Positions 24,038 through 36,972 of a DNA stretch of 64,000 nt are shown here, one piece after another. Where the stretch lies: the NCBI GenBank assembly GCA_019321725.1, contig CM033110.1, forward strand, positions 9,169,278 to 9,233,277, given 5' to 3'. The notes beneath the pieces are model-generated. The model saw only the letters and a program-made list of their open reading frames with translations. It was not told where the DNA came from and did no database searches. The position numbers were made by a program, and so were the translations under genes. Numbering within the stretch: position 1 is the first letter of the stretch; every line of letters begins with the position of its first letter. This stretch comes from Paulownia fortunei (lineage: Eukaryota > Streptophyta > Magnoliopsida > Lamiales > Paulowniaceae).

Positions 24038-24480
24038 ATGGGTTCTAGCTTTTAATAAATGGAGTTCCATAGGAAACTAGTTTTTCTTTTTCCCTACCTT
24101 CTGAACTGTTTAATCTTCCCCGTGTGATGTTAGCCCAACCATTTTTACATTCAAATCTGAGTTTGTCATTTATTCTCTGTTTTGCCATGGTAGGATGATC
24201 TCATGTTTGAAAATTATTGTATGCCAAGCTTCTGCTGCAGTTGATCTAGTTTCTTGAGACGTCTTTGATTTTCCCTGATGAGATGTTTTCGAGCCTGGTT
24301 ATTTTCTTCAACTCCATTCCTATGGTCATACTGGTTATTCTACCTGGCGTTGTGCTGTGTAACAATTTATATTAGGAAAGCATTACTGAGTTCGACTTAG
24401 TATTCAGGGGAAAAAAATGATAATGTCTTCATATCTATGTTATCTGCAATGAAAATGCATGATTGAAAATTGAATAAAAG
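24038..24480 (+). terminator. Probable 3' UTR and polyadenylation region of RRM gene
   Basis: AATAAAT occurs at 24054-24060, very close to the stop codon, and AATAAA at 24473-24478. The intervening sequence is T-rich and non-coding. Which signal is used cannot be decided from sequence. Confidence 0.45.
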
Positions 24481-25064
24481 TTCCATAGAAGAACGACTTC
24501 CTTAAAAAAATGAGTTACATGATGAATTATAAAATCTCTCTCTTTTGCTGTTCAGAGTCGGACTTCTACCTATCAAAAAATTACAGCATGTGAAATCAGA
24601 TTAAAAGGGTCATAATAATTGTCTAAATACAGAAATTGAATTCTTTATTACATTTGCTGGTATAAATTTGTATTCTATTTGTATAAATTGTATATGTATA
24701 AAAATTTAAAAATAATCTCGGCTTCATTCTGAACTTAGCCAAATTTTGTTGCACTAATATTCTTATTAATGTATATTATTAAATTAGATGAATAATTCTC
24801 CATTTGAATCAGTAGTTCATGATTATATTTAAAACCTGAAAATATATAAAATTACTTATAAATACTAATATATTATTATATCTATTAAGAGATTTTCAAA
24901 ATATTTGTTATTTTTGAATACTTTTCTATACGTCGGTAGTCATATCAATAAATTATGTAGTAATGCATACTAAATTATAGTATTATAAAATCAAGATTGA
25001 GTACAAGCATTTAGATTTATATTTTACTCGAATGTCTACAAATTTATATATAATTTATTTTTTA
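24481..25064. other. AT-rich intergenic spacer
   Basis: No gene, RNA or element end was recognised between the RRM gene and the copia LTR at 25065. Confidence 0.5.
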
Positions 25065-25345
25065 TGGTGAAACAATGAGAAATTATATGTAATGAAAGAT
25101 AATAAATGATAGAAAATAAAAAATTATTGTAAATGAATACTAAGGAGAAGAATGCAAATAAAAGTTTCAAAATTTCTCTCTAATTGCTTATCATATATTG
25201 AAAAATATCATTTATTTATAGACTAAATTATAAGGTGTCATTTTCATAATTTAACTCAAAGTAATAAGTACTCAATAAAAGTGAGATTAGTGCACCACTT
25301 AATAAATTTAGTGGACCTCTTATAAATGGATATCCATTTACAACA
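25065..25345 (-). mobile_element. 3' LTR of minus-strand Ty1/copia element C
   Basis: On the minus strand it starts TGTTGTAAATGGATATCC immediately after the polypurine tract CCAAGGGGGAG (plus strand 25346-25356) and ends TCATTGTTTCACCA at 25065. It is 281 bp long. The right-hand 225 bp on that strand match 34879-35112. Confidence 0.85.
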
Positions 25346-26148
25346 CTCCCCCTTGGATATCCATACACAGAAAATGTATCTCGTTAAAACCTTTTACTAA
25401 GAAAAAACCTAGTGGGAAAAAATCTTAGTGAAGGAAAAACAGTACATTATTCTTGTGTAAACAAGCGTTATAAACTGTCTCATTAAAAACTTTGTCAGGA
25501 AAAATCAAGTAGGATAAAACCTTGGCCAAGAAAAAGATTACAGTACATATACGCTCCCCCTCATTCATATAATATCTTTATATCAACGCATTCATATTTC
25601 AATTTTTCAAATGATGTAGTGAGTAATACTTTTGTGAATAGATTTGCCAAATTATCACTTGAACGAATCTGTTGGACATTAATATCACCATTCTTTTGGA
25701 GTTATGTGTGACGAAAAATTTTGGTGATATATGTTTGGTTCTATCTCATTTGATATATCCTCTTTTAAGTTGAGCTATGCATACAAAATTATCTTCATAT
25801 AATTTTGTTGGAGCCAATTTGATATATGATATCCCCCACAAGTTTCTTGGATATAAATGATTGATTTATAGCAGTACCACCAAATGTGAAAATATATCCT
25901 GTATGAGACTGACCTTTGTATGGATCAGACATATAACTTACATCTGCATAACCTACTAATTGTGAAATATATCTATTGGAGTAGCATAACTCCATATCAA
26001 TTATTTCTTTAAAATAACGAAATATGTGTTTGATTCCATTCAATGCCCTCACGTTGGAGAATAACAAATTTACTGAAAATGCTATATCAGTCGTGTGTTA
26101 TTGGCAAGACACATTATTGTACCTATGGCACTAACATTTGGTACTTCA
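25346..26148 (-). pseudogene. RNase H end of copia element C pol, decayed
   Basis: The minus frame 26067-25795 reads VRALNGIKHIFRYFKEIIDM, YADVSYMSDPYKGQSHTGY and IFTFGGTAI, the typical end of RT and the start of copia RNase H (usual text YADAGYLSDPHKA.SQTGY). Further on, several stops interrupt the C-terminal part. On its 5' side the reading frame is cut at 26148 by element L3. The purine tract and LTR follow on the other side, fixing the orientation. Confidence 0.85.
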
Positions 26149-27746
26149 TGATACGTGCAAATTTTGATATATTTTTATATCAAATCCTTTATACTTTCCT
26201 TACTTTATTTTTGTTAATATTATAATTTTATTAATATTTTATGTTAGAAAATCAATGAATAAAAAGAAATAAAAAGAGCCAAATTTAAACCAAAGAAGAT
26301 AACATGTTTCGTAAGCAAGTTGAGAGATAATATTTTATTGAATTAAAGAAACATCACAATTAGAAGAAAATCATTTTTGCTTAAGTTCATCATGGGTAAA
26401 TCAAAATATATGCAAGAAATTACTTGAACTTTGCAAGTGATTGTTGGGCTTGCATTAAATTCAAAATAAATATTTTCTAGACTTGGGCAGTTTTTGTATT
26501 TTGAGAATAACTCCATATTAAAAAACCCTATTATTTCATTTGAAATTTAAGAGACAGAATTACAACTTTGTTGTTGGAAGTTTAGTACAATTCAACTTTG
26601 ATTATAACAGAAAATCCGTCTAAATGTGTGTATTAGAAATAATCTATCTATGCTGACATATCTTTTTAAATCAAGTATAATTTTCTCTCTACTAGTTGGA
26701 ATTAGGTGCGTCAAATTGAAAAATGAAGCTAATAGAAAATACATACTTTCATGTTTATCAATTTTTCAAAACCAGCTGATTTCATGGAGAAAAATGTGTG
26801 ATAAAAATCGAATCTAAAAATGACATGTGAATTTAGAGCATATTTGAAGTAAATTTAAAGTGTATTTGAAGTGAATTTAGAGATATTAATTTAGGTACTC
26901 TTATACTATAAATAGGGGCTTTGGAATGTCCTTAGAGACATAAAAAAAAACCTTTAGAGGGGAAAGAAAATTTGATTGTTGTTTTTCTTTAGGATAAGTT
27001 TTCTAGTAGTAATAGAAATATATTCTCTAGTTTCTCTTCTATTTTTAGTATTTTCTACTTTTATTATGTCTTTCTAAATTTTATTTTGTTGAGTAAAAAG
27101 AGTTAACATCTTGATGGAGGAAGAGAAATAGTTATAAAGGTAGAAAATATTTAAATATGTTGTATTATTATTTTAATTTTTGATCTAAACCTTACTTGTT
27201 TTGAAGTGATTCTTGATTTATGTATCACTAATAATACAATAAATACTTGAGTCCATTTAACTAGATATTTGGTTTTACTACACCAACTGCTAATATGAAA
27301 CCTTAATTTGTTGTAGACAAATGTGTGCATAAATACTTGATCCTATAAACAAGTGTTGGCGTTAAGAGATAATTTGCAAATAGTAAGACAATATCATGAT
27401 TACCTTATGCATGAATTATTTGATAACATCTTCCCATTAGAACCTTTATTATATATGGATTCCAATAGTGGCAAATAAAAAAGGTAAAAAAATAAATAAT
27501 CGTTCTTCTATCCAAAACTCAAGAGCGAATCCCTAATCCTTAGTGTTTTTATTACATTAGTTATTTTTAGTTATAACATACATTATTTTTTATATATTAT
27601 AAATCACATAAAACCCATCTTTGTTTTTTTTAGAAATATAATCCTGAATTTTTCAAACAACTTTCTTGTGGATCGATCTCGAACTTTCAAAAAATTTATT
27701 ATTTGACACAACCTGCACTTGGGTTTGCAACCTTAAAGTTGTAGCA
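26149..27746 (+). mobile_element. 5' LTR of truncated L-family element L3
   Basis: It starts TGATACGTGCAAATTTTGAT and ends GTTGTAGCA before a tRNA-Asp-like primer site. It is 1598 bp, with TATA box ACTATAAATAGGGG at about 26907. It has one copy of the block of about 150 bp that is doubled in the LTRs of L1 and L2. It interrupts the copia text GGTACTTC of element C. Confidence 0.88.
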
Positions 27747-27752
27747 AGTTTT

Positions 27753-27770
27753 TGGCACTATTACCGGAGA
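27753..27770 (+). other. Primer binding site of L3, tRNA-Asp type
   Basis: TGGCACTATTACCGGAGA differs at five of 18 positions from the complement of the plant tRNA-Asp 3' end. All five are C-to-T or G-to-A changes, consistent with decay of a methylated copy. Confidence 0.8.
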
Positions 27771-28648
27771 AGGCAAGGTAAGTATTCAAGTTTGTAAATA
27801 TTTTTCCTTTGTAAATATTGTATGTTTATTTTCTATATGATTATATGGTTATATGGTACTGTAGTCATAATTCTCATTATTTAATTAGAAATAATTTTAA
27901 AACTTTATTTGAAATTTGTTTGAGTCACCTCTACATACTTTCACTATGATAGAAAATGAAAGTGTTTAGTATAAAAATGAGAATCAATAGGTACATACCA
28001 TGAATTATTATTTGCAACTTTTTCAAAAAATTTCTCCTTCTTATTTTATTTTTCGTATCAATGTAAATAACTTTTGATTCAAGTCAGGTATGATCCCTTT
28101 ATTTCTAAATTTCCATGGTTTAAACTTTAAAAGTCCTTACTTGTATCTGAAAGAATTTGATGAAGTATTTGCCACTTTTGAATATCAAACTTGTACAAAT
28201 GAGATTGTTAAGTTCACATTATTATTTTTCTCTCTAAAAGATAAATAAAAAACTTAGCTCAACTCTTTAAAACCTAAGTCAGTTGGCACTTGACAAGAAA
28301 TACATGCTGAATTTTTAAAAAAATTCTTTCCAACTCATAAAACTAATGCTTTGAAAAGGCAAATCCAAAAGTTTTCTCAAAATTCTAATGAAGTTTTCTT
28401 TCAGTGTTGGGAAATATTTAAAAATTTATTGAATTCATGCCCACATTATGGTTTTGAAAAATAATGCTTAATTAGTTTATTTTATGAAAGTTTTAACTCC
28501 TAAAACAAAATAATTTGTTGAAACAATATATAATTATGAGTTTCTTGATAAAAAAAACATGATGAAACCCTAAAATATCTAGACCATTTGGCAAAAAAAC
28601 TTTCAATAATGGCGTATTGTTAATTCTTCTAAAAATCTTGCTAATTTT
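27771..28648 (+). pseudogene. Truncated gag of L3
   Basis: The leader and first part of gag align with L1 900-1715 and L2 38700-39540, including NNF.FKSGMIPLF and YLYLKEFDEVFATF-type text in several frames. The L text stops near 28645. Copia text (CACATCAAGTGATC) follows directly. The rest of L3, its 3' LTR and probably a short piece of the copia RT are missing. Confidence 0.75.
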
Positions 28649-29199
28649 TTCACATCAAGTGATCAAAAAATTATTGGGGTACTTATCCGATGTGTTTTAT
28701 CCATATAAAACCACTTTAGGACCTTTTTTATATAGACAAATATATCATTTGCTAAATACTCGATATGCAGGTCAAGACTCAATGTCTTTCATCTCAAATT
28801 CTTTCTTTAAATAATTTACTTTTGAAATTTCATCAAAAGTTCCAATGACGTTCAAGTCATCAATAATTATAGCAAATCTAGAATTAGATCTTTTTATAAA
28901 ATAATTGGGCAAATGAGATATTCCCATTAATAAAATAGTCACTGAGCTATTTATAACTCATCAGTCCAAATTACTTCAATTCGTACAAAACCTTTAATTA
29001 AATATATTTCTCGAGAAATTGAATTACATGCTTCAGGCATTTTAAATCTTTCAAGAATTTTTATATAGATATTATTATCAAGTAAGTTATATGATAACAT
29101 TCATAAGAAGCATATCTAAATTTTTACGAACTGTCAGGCTAATAATAATCTTAATGTTTGCATCTACCACATGAAAATATATCTCTTTATAATTAATAC
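28649..29199 (-). pseudogene. Copia element C reverse transcriptase segment, decayed
   Basis: The minus strand reads NNIYIKILERFKMPEAC, then SREIYLIK, and after stops DDLNVIGTFDEISKVNYL (28868-28810). The last part is the RT segment after the YVDD catalytic motif. Here the text is I-I-D-D, so the tyrosine-valine pair is altered or lost. Frame shifts and stops are frequent. Confidence 0.8.
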
Positions 29200-29204
29200 T
29201 TGGT

Positions 29205-30832
29205 TGCTACAACTTTAAGGTTGCAAACACAAGTGTAGGTTGTATTAAGTAATAAATTTCTCATAAGTCCAAGGTCGATCCATAGGAAAGTTGTTTGAAT
29301 AATTCAGGATTATAGTACTAAAAAAATGGGATTTATGTGATTCAAAATATATGAAAAATTAAATATATGCTGTAACTAAAGAAAAATCAAAGTAATAAAA
29401 GTATTGAGGATTAGAGATCCACTCTTGAGTTTTGGATAGAGAAATAGTTATTTTTTTTTTTACCTCTATTAATTTTCACTATTGGAATCCAAACATAATG
29501 AAGGTTTCAATGAGAAGATATTATCAAATAACTCATGCAATAAGGTAATTATGATATTGTCTTACTATTTGTAAATTATTTCTTAACGCCAATACTTAAT
29601 TATAGGATCAAGCATTTATGCACACCTTTGTCAACAACAAATCAAGGCTTCACTTAGCAGTCGGTGGGGTAAAACTGTACAATAAGCTAAATGAACCCAA
29701 GTATTTGTTGTGCCATTGGAGATACATAAATCAAGAATCACTACAAAATAAGTAGACTTTAAATCAAAACTCAAAATAATAATACAACATAGTTAAACAT
29801 TTTCCATCCTTATAACTGTTCCTCTTATTCATCAAGAGGTTCACCCATTTTTCTCAACAAAATAAAATTTAGAAAGACATAATAAAAGTAGGAAAAACTA
29901 AAAATAGAAGAGAAACTAGAGAATGCATTTCTATTACTATTAGAAAACTTACATTACTAGAAAACATACATACTAGAAAACTTAGCCTAAAGAAACCCTC
30001 TACCCCCCTCTTACAAGCTTAATACATGATCTATTTATAGTACTTGGAGTATGCTAGAGGCCAAACAAATAATGGAAGAGTTAGTCAAGTAGTGTGCTAG
30101 TTGTCAAGAGTTGGTAAGTTGTTATACCAAGTCCTCAAAATTCTCACCTACCCGATTAAATTGCATTTTCAGGTCTAATACTATCATATTTTGATGATGA
30201 GTAAATAATAAAAGTTGTAGATGTTTTGGTGATGATATATTTTCATATATTATTTGTCAAATTTGGCTGTCGGATGAGGAAGATATGGTCAAATTACCGA
30301 ATTATGTCCAAGAGCCATCCTTTAACAGCAGCAGCACTTTGCAACCTATGTTTTTACCATTTTGACATATTTTCTCACCATCTTATCTTCAACAAACTTG
30401 TTTATTTACTCTTTTGTATAACATATCCATATTTTAGTCCAAAGAAAATTTTTCCTTAAGAGATATGACCCAATTGGTAAAATAAATTAATATTGGGCTG
30501 AACTGAATTTTTGGTTATCCATTTCGTGCAACCACTTAGATGAATTTTCTGCTATAATCAAAACTTAATTAGGTTGAACTTCCAATAAAAAGTTGTAGTT
30601 CCATCTCTTGAATTTCAAATGAAATAAGATTTAGGTCTATAAGGCTTTTGATCATGGAGCTATGCTCAAAATACCAAAACTGCATAAGTTTGAAAATATG
30701 CTTCTTTTGATCTTTTTATATTCATTGATTCCCTAACACAAAATATTAATAAAATAATAATATTAACAAGAATAAAGTAATAAAAGTGTAAAGGATTTGA
30801 TACAAAAAATATGTCAAAATATGCACTTATCA
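29205..30832 (-). mobile_element. L-family solo LTR inside copia element C
   Basis: The plus strand begins TGCTACAACTTTAAGGTTGC and ends ATGCACTTATCA, the reverse complement of a complete L LTR of 1628 bp. Perfect TTGGT duplications flank it (29200-29204 and 30833-30837). Copia RT text continues on both sides. No internal sequence remains, so it arose by recombination between two LTRs. Confidence 0.93.
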
Positions 30833-30837
30833 TTGGT

Positions 30838-31580
30838 CTTTGTGAAAAACCATTGTGTAACGAGTCGTGCTTTTTATCTCACAACTTTATTATTCTCATT
30901 TTGTTTTTGCACAAAGACCCATTTGTTCCTCACTAATTTTATATCCTTTTATGTTTGGACTATAGGTCCAAATACCTCATATTTTATAAGCGAGTTTAAT
31001 TTAAGCTGAATTACGTCTTTTTATTTCAGCCAATCATTTCTATGTCGATATTTTTCAACTATCCTTGGTCCATGAACCTCATTTTCTATTATAATATCAA
31101 ACACTATTTTATATGTAAAATTATTGTCAACAACTATTTCTTTGATTCCATCATTTTTTAGTATTGTCATAATTTATTGAGATCTCTGCATTTTTTATTA
31201 TTTTTAGGTATCTGAACCTCTTCTAGGGTTTTAATTATGCCCATCATTTTTAATGGAATACTTGCATTCTTAATAGGACCATTTTGATTACTAGCTCATT
31301 CCCATTTTTGAGGTTTTTTTTTAATCTTTGGAACCGATTGGTTTACCACACTTCAAGTGTGCGTTAGACTTATTAGCTATAGATAGTTCTACTAGGACAT
31401 CAATTATTTTTGAAGTATTATTAGCTGGTATGCATGACTTTATCATTTTCTTTGGGTTGGTAAATGCATCAGGTAATTGATTGGCTATATTTTGCAAATA
31501 AATTATTCTTTGAATTTCAGGTTCATATTAATTTGTGATTTTTTTTCCATCTGTTTCTTTTCTCCCCTAAGGTTGGAAAA
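30838..31580 (-). pseudogene. Copia element C, RT N-terminal and connection region, decayed
   Basis: The minus strand continues the RT frame on the far side of the solo LTR, around text corresponding to L..WALV..RASYL and a charged connection segment. Many stops are present. The assignment rests mainly on position between the integrase and RT core. Confidence 0.55.
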
Positions 31581-32420
31581 ACTGTCTCATTAAAGTGATA
31601 GACGACAAATCATGCCGTAATTAAACCTTTTTTGTGGACCCATCTTAGTATGTTATAGTGGAGCAATTGGAACATATGCCGTACAACAAAAAATTCTCAG
31701 ATGGGAATTATTAGGCTCCTGACCAAAAGCCAATTATAATGGGGAGTACTTATGAAATGATGTTGGCTTAATGCTAACAAGTGCTGCTATATGCAAAATT
31801 GCATGTCCCCAAGTAGAGATTGAGAGTTTTGCCCTCATAAGTACTGGTCTAGCAATCAATTGAAGGTGTGTAATAAATGATTCTGCTAAACCATTTTGTG
31901 TATTTACAAGAGCATAATAGGATGTTTAACAGTTATCCCAACTGCCATACAATAATCATTCAATGCTTATGATGCAAATTCACCAGCATTATCAAGACGA
32001 TAGTCTTTATTACATATTCTGGAAATTAGGCTTGCAAACAGATTATTTGAGCAATTAATCTGGCAAATGCCAAATTGTAAGTAGATAATGGGCAAACATA
32101 GGACCATCTAGTAGATGCATCTATTAATACCATAAATACTTAAATGGTCCATATGCCGGATTAAAGGCCCATATATATTTCATGAATACATTCTAGAAAT
32201 GCAAGACATTCAATATTAACTTTAACTTTTGATGGTTTAACAACTACTTTTTCCCGTGAACATGCAACACATGAGAGTTATTAAAGTGAAGAATCTTTTA
32301 GTTCTTTAATAAATATCATTTAAATTCTCAACAATGCTTCACATTATAATTGATCCGGTATGGCCTAACCGGTCATGCCAAAGAATAAAAGTTCTTATAT
32401 TAGTAAACTTCTAGTTTACT
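31581..32420 (-). pseudogene. Copia element C integrase, decayed
   Basis: The minus strand gives NTQNGLAESFITHLQLIARP, then RAKLSISTWGHAILHIAAL (about 31910-31780) and further towards 31660 text matching IPIAPL..TKMGPQ. These are standard copia integrase C-terminal lines (usual NGLAES.IKRLQLIARPLL). Stops and small deletions break the frame. Confidence 0.8.
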
Positions 32421-32599
32421 ATTGCATTTTGTCTCAATTTCATTAAAATATGTGTAGTATAAGCCAAAAAGATAAGATACGTAACCTTTCCAATACACAT
32501 TTTTATCTTGAGATAATAGATGTAATATAGAGATAGTCTATATTTGCCTCATTAACAGTTTCAATATAATAGCCATTTTGGCGTACATCTTTAAAACTT

Positions 32600-32810
32600 A
32601 CTAGATTTCTCTTTGATTTAGAAGAAAGCAAGATACTTTAATAGTCAATTTTGTCAATAAGGTTGCAGTGCTGGATATTGTATTAACATTGACTTTCTTC
32701 ATTGTTAAATTCAAAAATATTTTATTTACAAAATACGTCATTACACTATTCACTAAGCAAATACTTGTATAATTGATATTTGAATCAATAAAAGCATAAG
32801 AACTATCCAT
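32600..32810 (-). pseudogene. Copia element C protease region, decayed
   Basis: The 69-codon minus frame reads AFIDSNINYTSICLVNSVMT, YFVNKIFLNLTMKKVNVNTI and later TLLTKLTIK. This resembles the stretch around the copia aspartic protease (usual C..DS.TTHTIL, ..YF..L, V.TISG...L). The active-site triad is not intact. Confidence 0.5.
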
Positions 32811-34878
32811 TCTTCTTTTAGTAAGGAAAGAAAATGCATAAGAATTAAGAAAGTATCATAACATAAAAACTTCAAATATGAAAGAAAGAAGTCACACTTA
32901 ATTCAAGAGAAAACCAGAAATTGATCATATCATAATTTAAGATTAAATCATATCAATAAAAAGGGTTATTGAATTGATCCACTTATTCAAAGAGTCATGT
33001 GACATCTAAGTGTGTCATATCTGATTTTTTCATCATGAGTACCATCATCATTATCATGATATGCCAATATTTTCCCTTTATACTTTTGAAAATTTTGATA
33101 AAGATCAATCAAATGTTATTACATTCACTTCAGGGAATGAAGTAGAATAATTTGAACAAGGATATTGATTTTTCATCAAAAGCTCATTGATTTTCTTGGC
33201 CATAAGAAGACATGCCATTGATCCAAAATATTTCATAGAATTTCGCTCTCAATATTGCTACTTTTGGAGCATATACGAGGCATGAACATATTTTGTCTTC
33301 TTTAGTGATTTCTTTTTTCTCCACATAATATCATTAAAATGAAAAAAAAAAAAACATATTGCCATGTATAAAGTTCTTCAAATATAAAATGTAGATTATA
33401 TTAATCATCTCACTTGAAGTGATCTCAAGATAATTTTAATTAATAAAATACATTTTATCGAATTATAAATCATAGGGACCTTATAAGAATTCCATTTAAG
33501 TTATTGTTGGCAAAGAAGATTCCAAGTGTAGTTATGATGAACTTAAATTAGAATATTAATAAATTAAATTAGTCTAAATATTACCTTTTAACACTTTGGT
33601 TATCATATAAATTTAGTATGTGCTTAAGCACATAAGCAATAATTTTTTTTTTATCTAGCAGATATCATAAGTAACAAATAAATAAATAAAAATTAATTAA
33701 ACAAGTATCTTAAGAAAATGATCGTCTATAGAATTATATATCATTAAGAATTTCAATAAAATTGTCTATACATATACTTTTATTATATATATACACAAAA
33801 ATGCAGCTATTCCAATTGAATAACTTACTATTGAAATTATAATAGTGTAGGAAATATGTTGGATATGCTTTGAAGAAGAAAATGACACTTGAACAGATAA
33901 ATATAGGATATAAAAAAAGAATTCTTTGAGCAAATGAAATGACTTACTTTTTTACTTAGTAGTAGTCATATGAAGACTTGCCGGAAGTTTCACCTAACCA
34001 AACCAACCGACCTTAAACTTATTAAGTAATAAGTTTAAGCATAAATTAAACCACCCAATCTTAAACTTAAACATATTATTGCATCTGAATTGGTTAACAT
34101 AGCACAAAAATTTAAAGATGATTTATATTTTAAAGTATTCTTGTATATGCTAGATATGAAACATGTAACACATTCTATGCCCTTTATTTTGAGCAATATA
34201 TCAAAAGTTGAGGTAAAAGAAATGATATATGTATGTGCTACAAGTTGTCAAATAAGAAAAAGTGATGTAGTGAATATTTAAAATAATTCTAACAAAAAAC
34301 TCCACTCATACATACAAGGAAAAGTTCAAAATCAAAGTAAAGGTCTATAATTATGTAAGAATCTCTCCAGATATCATATCTTAAATCAAATAGCAGGAGC
34401 TAACTTATCAAATTTCTTATTTCTATATTATGTTCCCACATAGTTTTTCCAAATAATTCTAATATTAACATGGAATATATTCACATATCATGTATGACCA
34501 TATAGAATGATAAACAAAGATCTAATCATCATAAAATACGTATCAGTTTATATTATCAAGTATGGACGGTGGTAAAATGATAACATAGTAGAATCTTTGA
34601 AACTAAATCAATTTACATATCTCCCACCATAAGCAGACTTTATATAACTGCGTGGATCTTGCTTAAACTATGATTAACTTAATAGAACATAAGATGTTGT
34701 GGAATTAAGAAGATTATTGTAAATCAAGAACACAAGAGATTAGAGATGGAGTAATTTCTTTCTTTTTTTTTCACTTTTATGCAAAATCCACAATATATAC
34801 ATAATAGAATGAACATGAGAGAAAATATCACCTTAAACTTGACTAGGATTTCAAGAATATATAATCGTGCTGATAACG
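32811..34878 (-). other. Presumed gag region and leader of copia element C
   Basis: This interval lies between the protease relic and the 5' LTR and should hold gag. I see no convincing gag text, only AT-rich sequence and short frames such as 34090-34281 on the opposite strand. At 34861-34878 the minus strand reads CGTTATCAGCACGATTAT directly after the LTR, the usual position of the primer site. Confidence 0.4.
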
Positions 34879-35112
34879 TGTTGTGAAATAATGAGAATTA
34901 TATGAAATGAAAGATAATAAATGATAGAAAATAAAAAAATATTATAAATGAATACTAAAGAGAAGAATGCAAATGAAGCTTCCATTTTTCTCTCTAATTG
35001 CTTATCATATATTGAAGAATATTATCTATTTATAGACTAGATTGCAAGGTGTCACTTTCATAATTTAACACAAAACACAAAGTAATAAGCACTCAATAAA
35101 AGCGAGATTAGT
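34879..35112 (-). mobile_element. 5' LTR of copia element C, truncated
   Basis: The plus strand begins TGTTGTGAAATAATGAG and matches 25065-25290 (AATAAATGATAGAAAATAAA, TCTCTAATTGCTTATCATAT and CAATAAAAGCGAGATTAGT). The first 55 bp or so of the LTR (minus orientation), present in the 3' LTR, are missing beyond 35112. Confidence 0.85.
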
Positions 35113-35429
35113 AAAAATACATTATACAATTTAGTTATTCTAAATTAAATCATTTAGTATTATCAAAGGAATTAAAATATATTTATTTTTAAAATACTGA
35201 ATACATATTATATATTTTTTTAATTTTAACAAATTTTTTGATTTTTAATTTTGTAGATATTTTATATTTTTGAGTTATTGTGTTCGTATAATTTAGTATA
35301 TACTTTTAAATTATATTTCATAAAATGTAGATAAATTTTCAATAGTTGAATCTTTTAAACCTACTAATTTGCCTCTAAGAATTAAAACAAAATATTCAAT
35401 ACACATTATTACAAAATTAGGGCATACGA
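35113..35429. other. AT-rich spacer
   Basis: No feature was recognised between the copia LTR and the following copia gag fragment. Confidence 0.4.
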
Positions 35430-36235
35430 TATATTGATTGGGCCATAAGCCCACTAGGAAATACAATTTCTTGAATTATAATTAGAGGTGATCGAATTCA
35501 AATAAAATAGTTGGAGATATTTATAACTAAAGACCTTGATATAAATAAATGTGTTTTTGAAAGAATGCTCATGTTTTGCATCATTTAAATTTTGTAAATT
35601 GTTTATAAAATGGCTAAAAATCTACTTGCATCAATCCTGGAAGCAAATAAACTAATTGTTCCCAACTATGTTGATTGGTTAAGGAATCTTCAAATTATTT
35701 TACAATCTGAAAAAGGGGATCACATCCTTGATGTGGTACCGTTACCGATCCAGCTAGCGGACGCCATTGAGGAAGAGCTTTTGGAATATCACAAACTAGT
35801 TGATGATGATTTACAAGCGCAAAGCTATATAATGGCATTAACGTTAAATGAGTTGTAGAGGCAACACAAGGTACATGCGCATACGCATGATATCTATGTT
35901 TACCTACAAGAGTTATGTGATGAACACACTTGGTAGGTGAGATATCAGATCTAGAAAGAGCTTTTTAAGACTCATATAATGGAGGGCACTTCAGTCCATG
36001 ATCATGGGTTGAAGATGATATATTCATACATATATCGATAACTACGTGGTTACTTCTAATAGATATGAATCAAATAAAATATAATATAAGATGCTGGATG
36101 CCTTGAAAAATAAAAAGATGGAGAGGCTACCAAGACTTGAGTGAATCAGTGAAATACTTGACCAGTATGCATTGGTGGAAACTGCAGATGAGTTAATTAC
36201 AAAATTTTAGAATTAAATGATGTAAGGAGAGTATT
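35430..36235 (+). pseudogene. Copia gag fragment, same family as 62412
   Basis: An 82-codon frame from 35610 reads MAKNLLASILEANKLIVPNY, VDWLRNLQIILQSEK and ends ALTLNEL. It lines up with MTKNLLATILEQNKLTGPNF and VDWLRNLKIVLQSEK at 62412, the N-terminus of a Ty1/copia gag. The untranslated sequence before it (35430-35600) matches 62210-62400 and the text after it matches to about 36230. No pol follows; the flank is the LTR of element B. Confidence 0.8.
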
Positions 36236-36283
36236 CATCATATTTTTTAGATAATTTACTCATTCTATAATTTCTTTTATTCA

Positions 36284-36972
36284 TGTGATATACAACAAGG
36301 ACTAACAAGTGTATTAGTCACAACTAATAGAATATGTGAAGTGTAGGGTTGTTGTGTCCCAAAAAAATATGTATACAAGTACTGAATTATGATACTCTAA
36401 AAATATTTAACCTATTGAATCCTTGATGAGCGCTTAAAACTAAAGTAGATTAGATAGCAATGTAAATTCTAAAATCAAGAATTACACTAACTTGAAATCA
36501 AGTGAGAAAGGGAGGCATTAGTTTACCTATCCATTTCTTTGAGATCATGCCCATTATGTTTTGAAAAATTACCTAATTCTTGTGACAACAAAGTTTCCAA
36601 AAATCCTCGATATTCTCTCTCAATATATGCTGATCCTACTCCTATTTAGCAACCTACTATATCTCTATATAAATTTAGCCAAATAAAAGTGCATTAAGAT
36701 TTGTGAAGCCCACTACCCTTCAACATGATGAGGTTACACCTATAACTATTGCATATACCAACTCATATTTTTATATTAAATTAGTCCATGGCATGTAATT
36801 ACATGAGCACTTGTTGCAACATTACCTTTTGGTCTCACAATCACAACAAAAAAAATCAATTTAAAGTTGACCAAATTCAAAAATTATTAAGATCATAATA
36901 TATGCTCATCACGAATTCAAGAAATTCTACACCATAATATAAAAAGAATTTCACAAGTTTAGATAGGTTCCC
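36284..36972 (-). mobile_element. 3' LTR of element B, part 1 (R-U5 side)
   Basis: It matches 52112-52790 in the same orientation (GTGTCCCAAA, CTGAATTATGATACTCTAA, TATCTCTATAT.AATTTAGCC, GAATTCAAGAAATT). It is cut at TTCCC (36968-36972) by element L2 and continues at 45966. Confidence 0.8.
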
